A stretch of 43,465 nucleotides of DNA. It comes from Corynebacterium sp. GTDB taxonomy: Bacteria > Actinomycetota > Actinomycetes > Mycobacteriales > Mycobacteriaceae. The notes under the pieces were generated by a model, which had not been told where the DNA came from, did no database searches, and saw only the letters and a list, made by a program, of their open reading frames with translations. Where the stretch lies: the NCBI GenBank assembly GCA_030530985.1, contig JAUMTX010000008.1, forward strand, positions 38,783 to 82,247, read 5' to 3'. This document shows, in pieces, positions 43,369-43,465 of this stretch. The position numbers were made by a program, and so were the translations under genes. Each line of letters begins with the position of its first letter. Positions within the stretch are counted from its first letter, which is position 1.

Positions 43369-43465
43369 GAATCTACCTGCCTGATTCTCAAATAGTTTTT
43401 TTGCGGAACTTGCATAACTTTAGAGCATCAAAGCACAAAAGACCAGTTCAAAGGGCATAAATTAA
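43369..43465 (-). other. Leader of the upstream terC at the window edge
   Basis: AT-rich and non-coding in what is visible. It contains a run of seven T/A pairs (43397-43403 region) but no GGGGAGTA core, so no riboswitch of the kind seen downstream. The promoter may lie here or beyond the edge. Confidence 0.4.

Noticed and set aside
1..43465. CRISPR arrays, tRNA or rRNA genes, insertion sequences, phage genes or an integrase.
   Set aside because: No regularly spaced repeats, cloverleaf-like segments or transposase/integrase motifs were noticed, including at the borders of the galactose module.

Overview
The window reads as a stretch of a Corynebacterium chromosome (Actinobacteria, Mycobacteriales). 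The assignment rests on gene order and protein type: a sugR / ptsI / fruR-fruK-fruA-ptsH phosphotransferase block, hflX, dapF, miaA, a DUF349 gene, miaB, the glutamate ABC transporter gluABCD, then recX-recA, a DUF3046 gene, pspA, clgR, cinA, pgsA and TerC genes. This backbone resembles that of Corynebacterium glutamicum and, from hflX to pgsA, the Rv2725c-Rv2746c region of Mycobacterium tuberculosis. I cannot name the species.

Layout. (1) 1-1546: an AT-rich non-coding stretch and a secreted, membrane-anchored protein made of three-helix (GA/FIVAR-like) modules. (2) 1676-8714: general PTS genes (EI, HPr), the fructose PTS and two DeoR-type regulators. Between ptsI and fruR lie three TTGGAAAA boxes spaced exactly 22 bp apart. 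(3) 8967-18164: an alpha-galactoside and galactose module placed directly after ptsH. It has a GPH-family permease with a C-terminal EIIA-like domain, a GH36 alpha-galactosidase, a GalR-type LacI regulator and galK-galT-galE. The long galT is of the Firmicutes type, and the whole module looks acquired. (4) 18242-24120: a small LemA-like membrane protein, uraA, hflX, and a feoA-feoB-feoC-like iron(II) uptake operon with possible DtxR boxes. (5) 24252-27602: a protein with a Cys/Gly/His tail, a LysR regulator, and a short operon it may control (sugar O-acetyltransferase, cyclophilin-like lipoprotein, small exported protein). (6) 27599-41043: conserved housekeeping and stress genes. (7) 41110-43368: two tandem TerC genes with a yybP-ykoY (manganese) riboswitch between them.

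How the genes connect. EI (ptsI) and HPr (ptsH) should energise the fructose permease FruA. They may also phosphorylate the EIIA-like tail of the alpha-galactoside permease, so the acquired module could be tied to the host PTS. Imported melibiose- or raffinose-type sugars would be split by the GH36 enzyme, and galactose would then enter the Leloir pathway (GalK, GalT, GalE). The pspA-clgR pair belongs to the envelope-stress and proteolysis circuit, and an ECF-type promoter can be read upstream of clgR. The downstream terC carries a leader in which the 3' strand of the riboswitch P1 helix is complementary to the ribosome binding site, which suggests manganese-activated translation.

Several genes (galK, gluA, probably the Cys-tail gene and the YciI gene) have a -10 hexamer 6-8 nt before the start codon, as expected for leaderless transcripts. 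I saw no tRNA, rRNA, CRISPR array, transposase or integrase.
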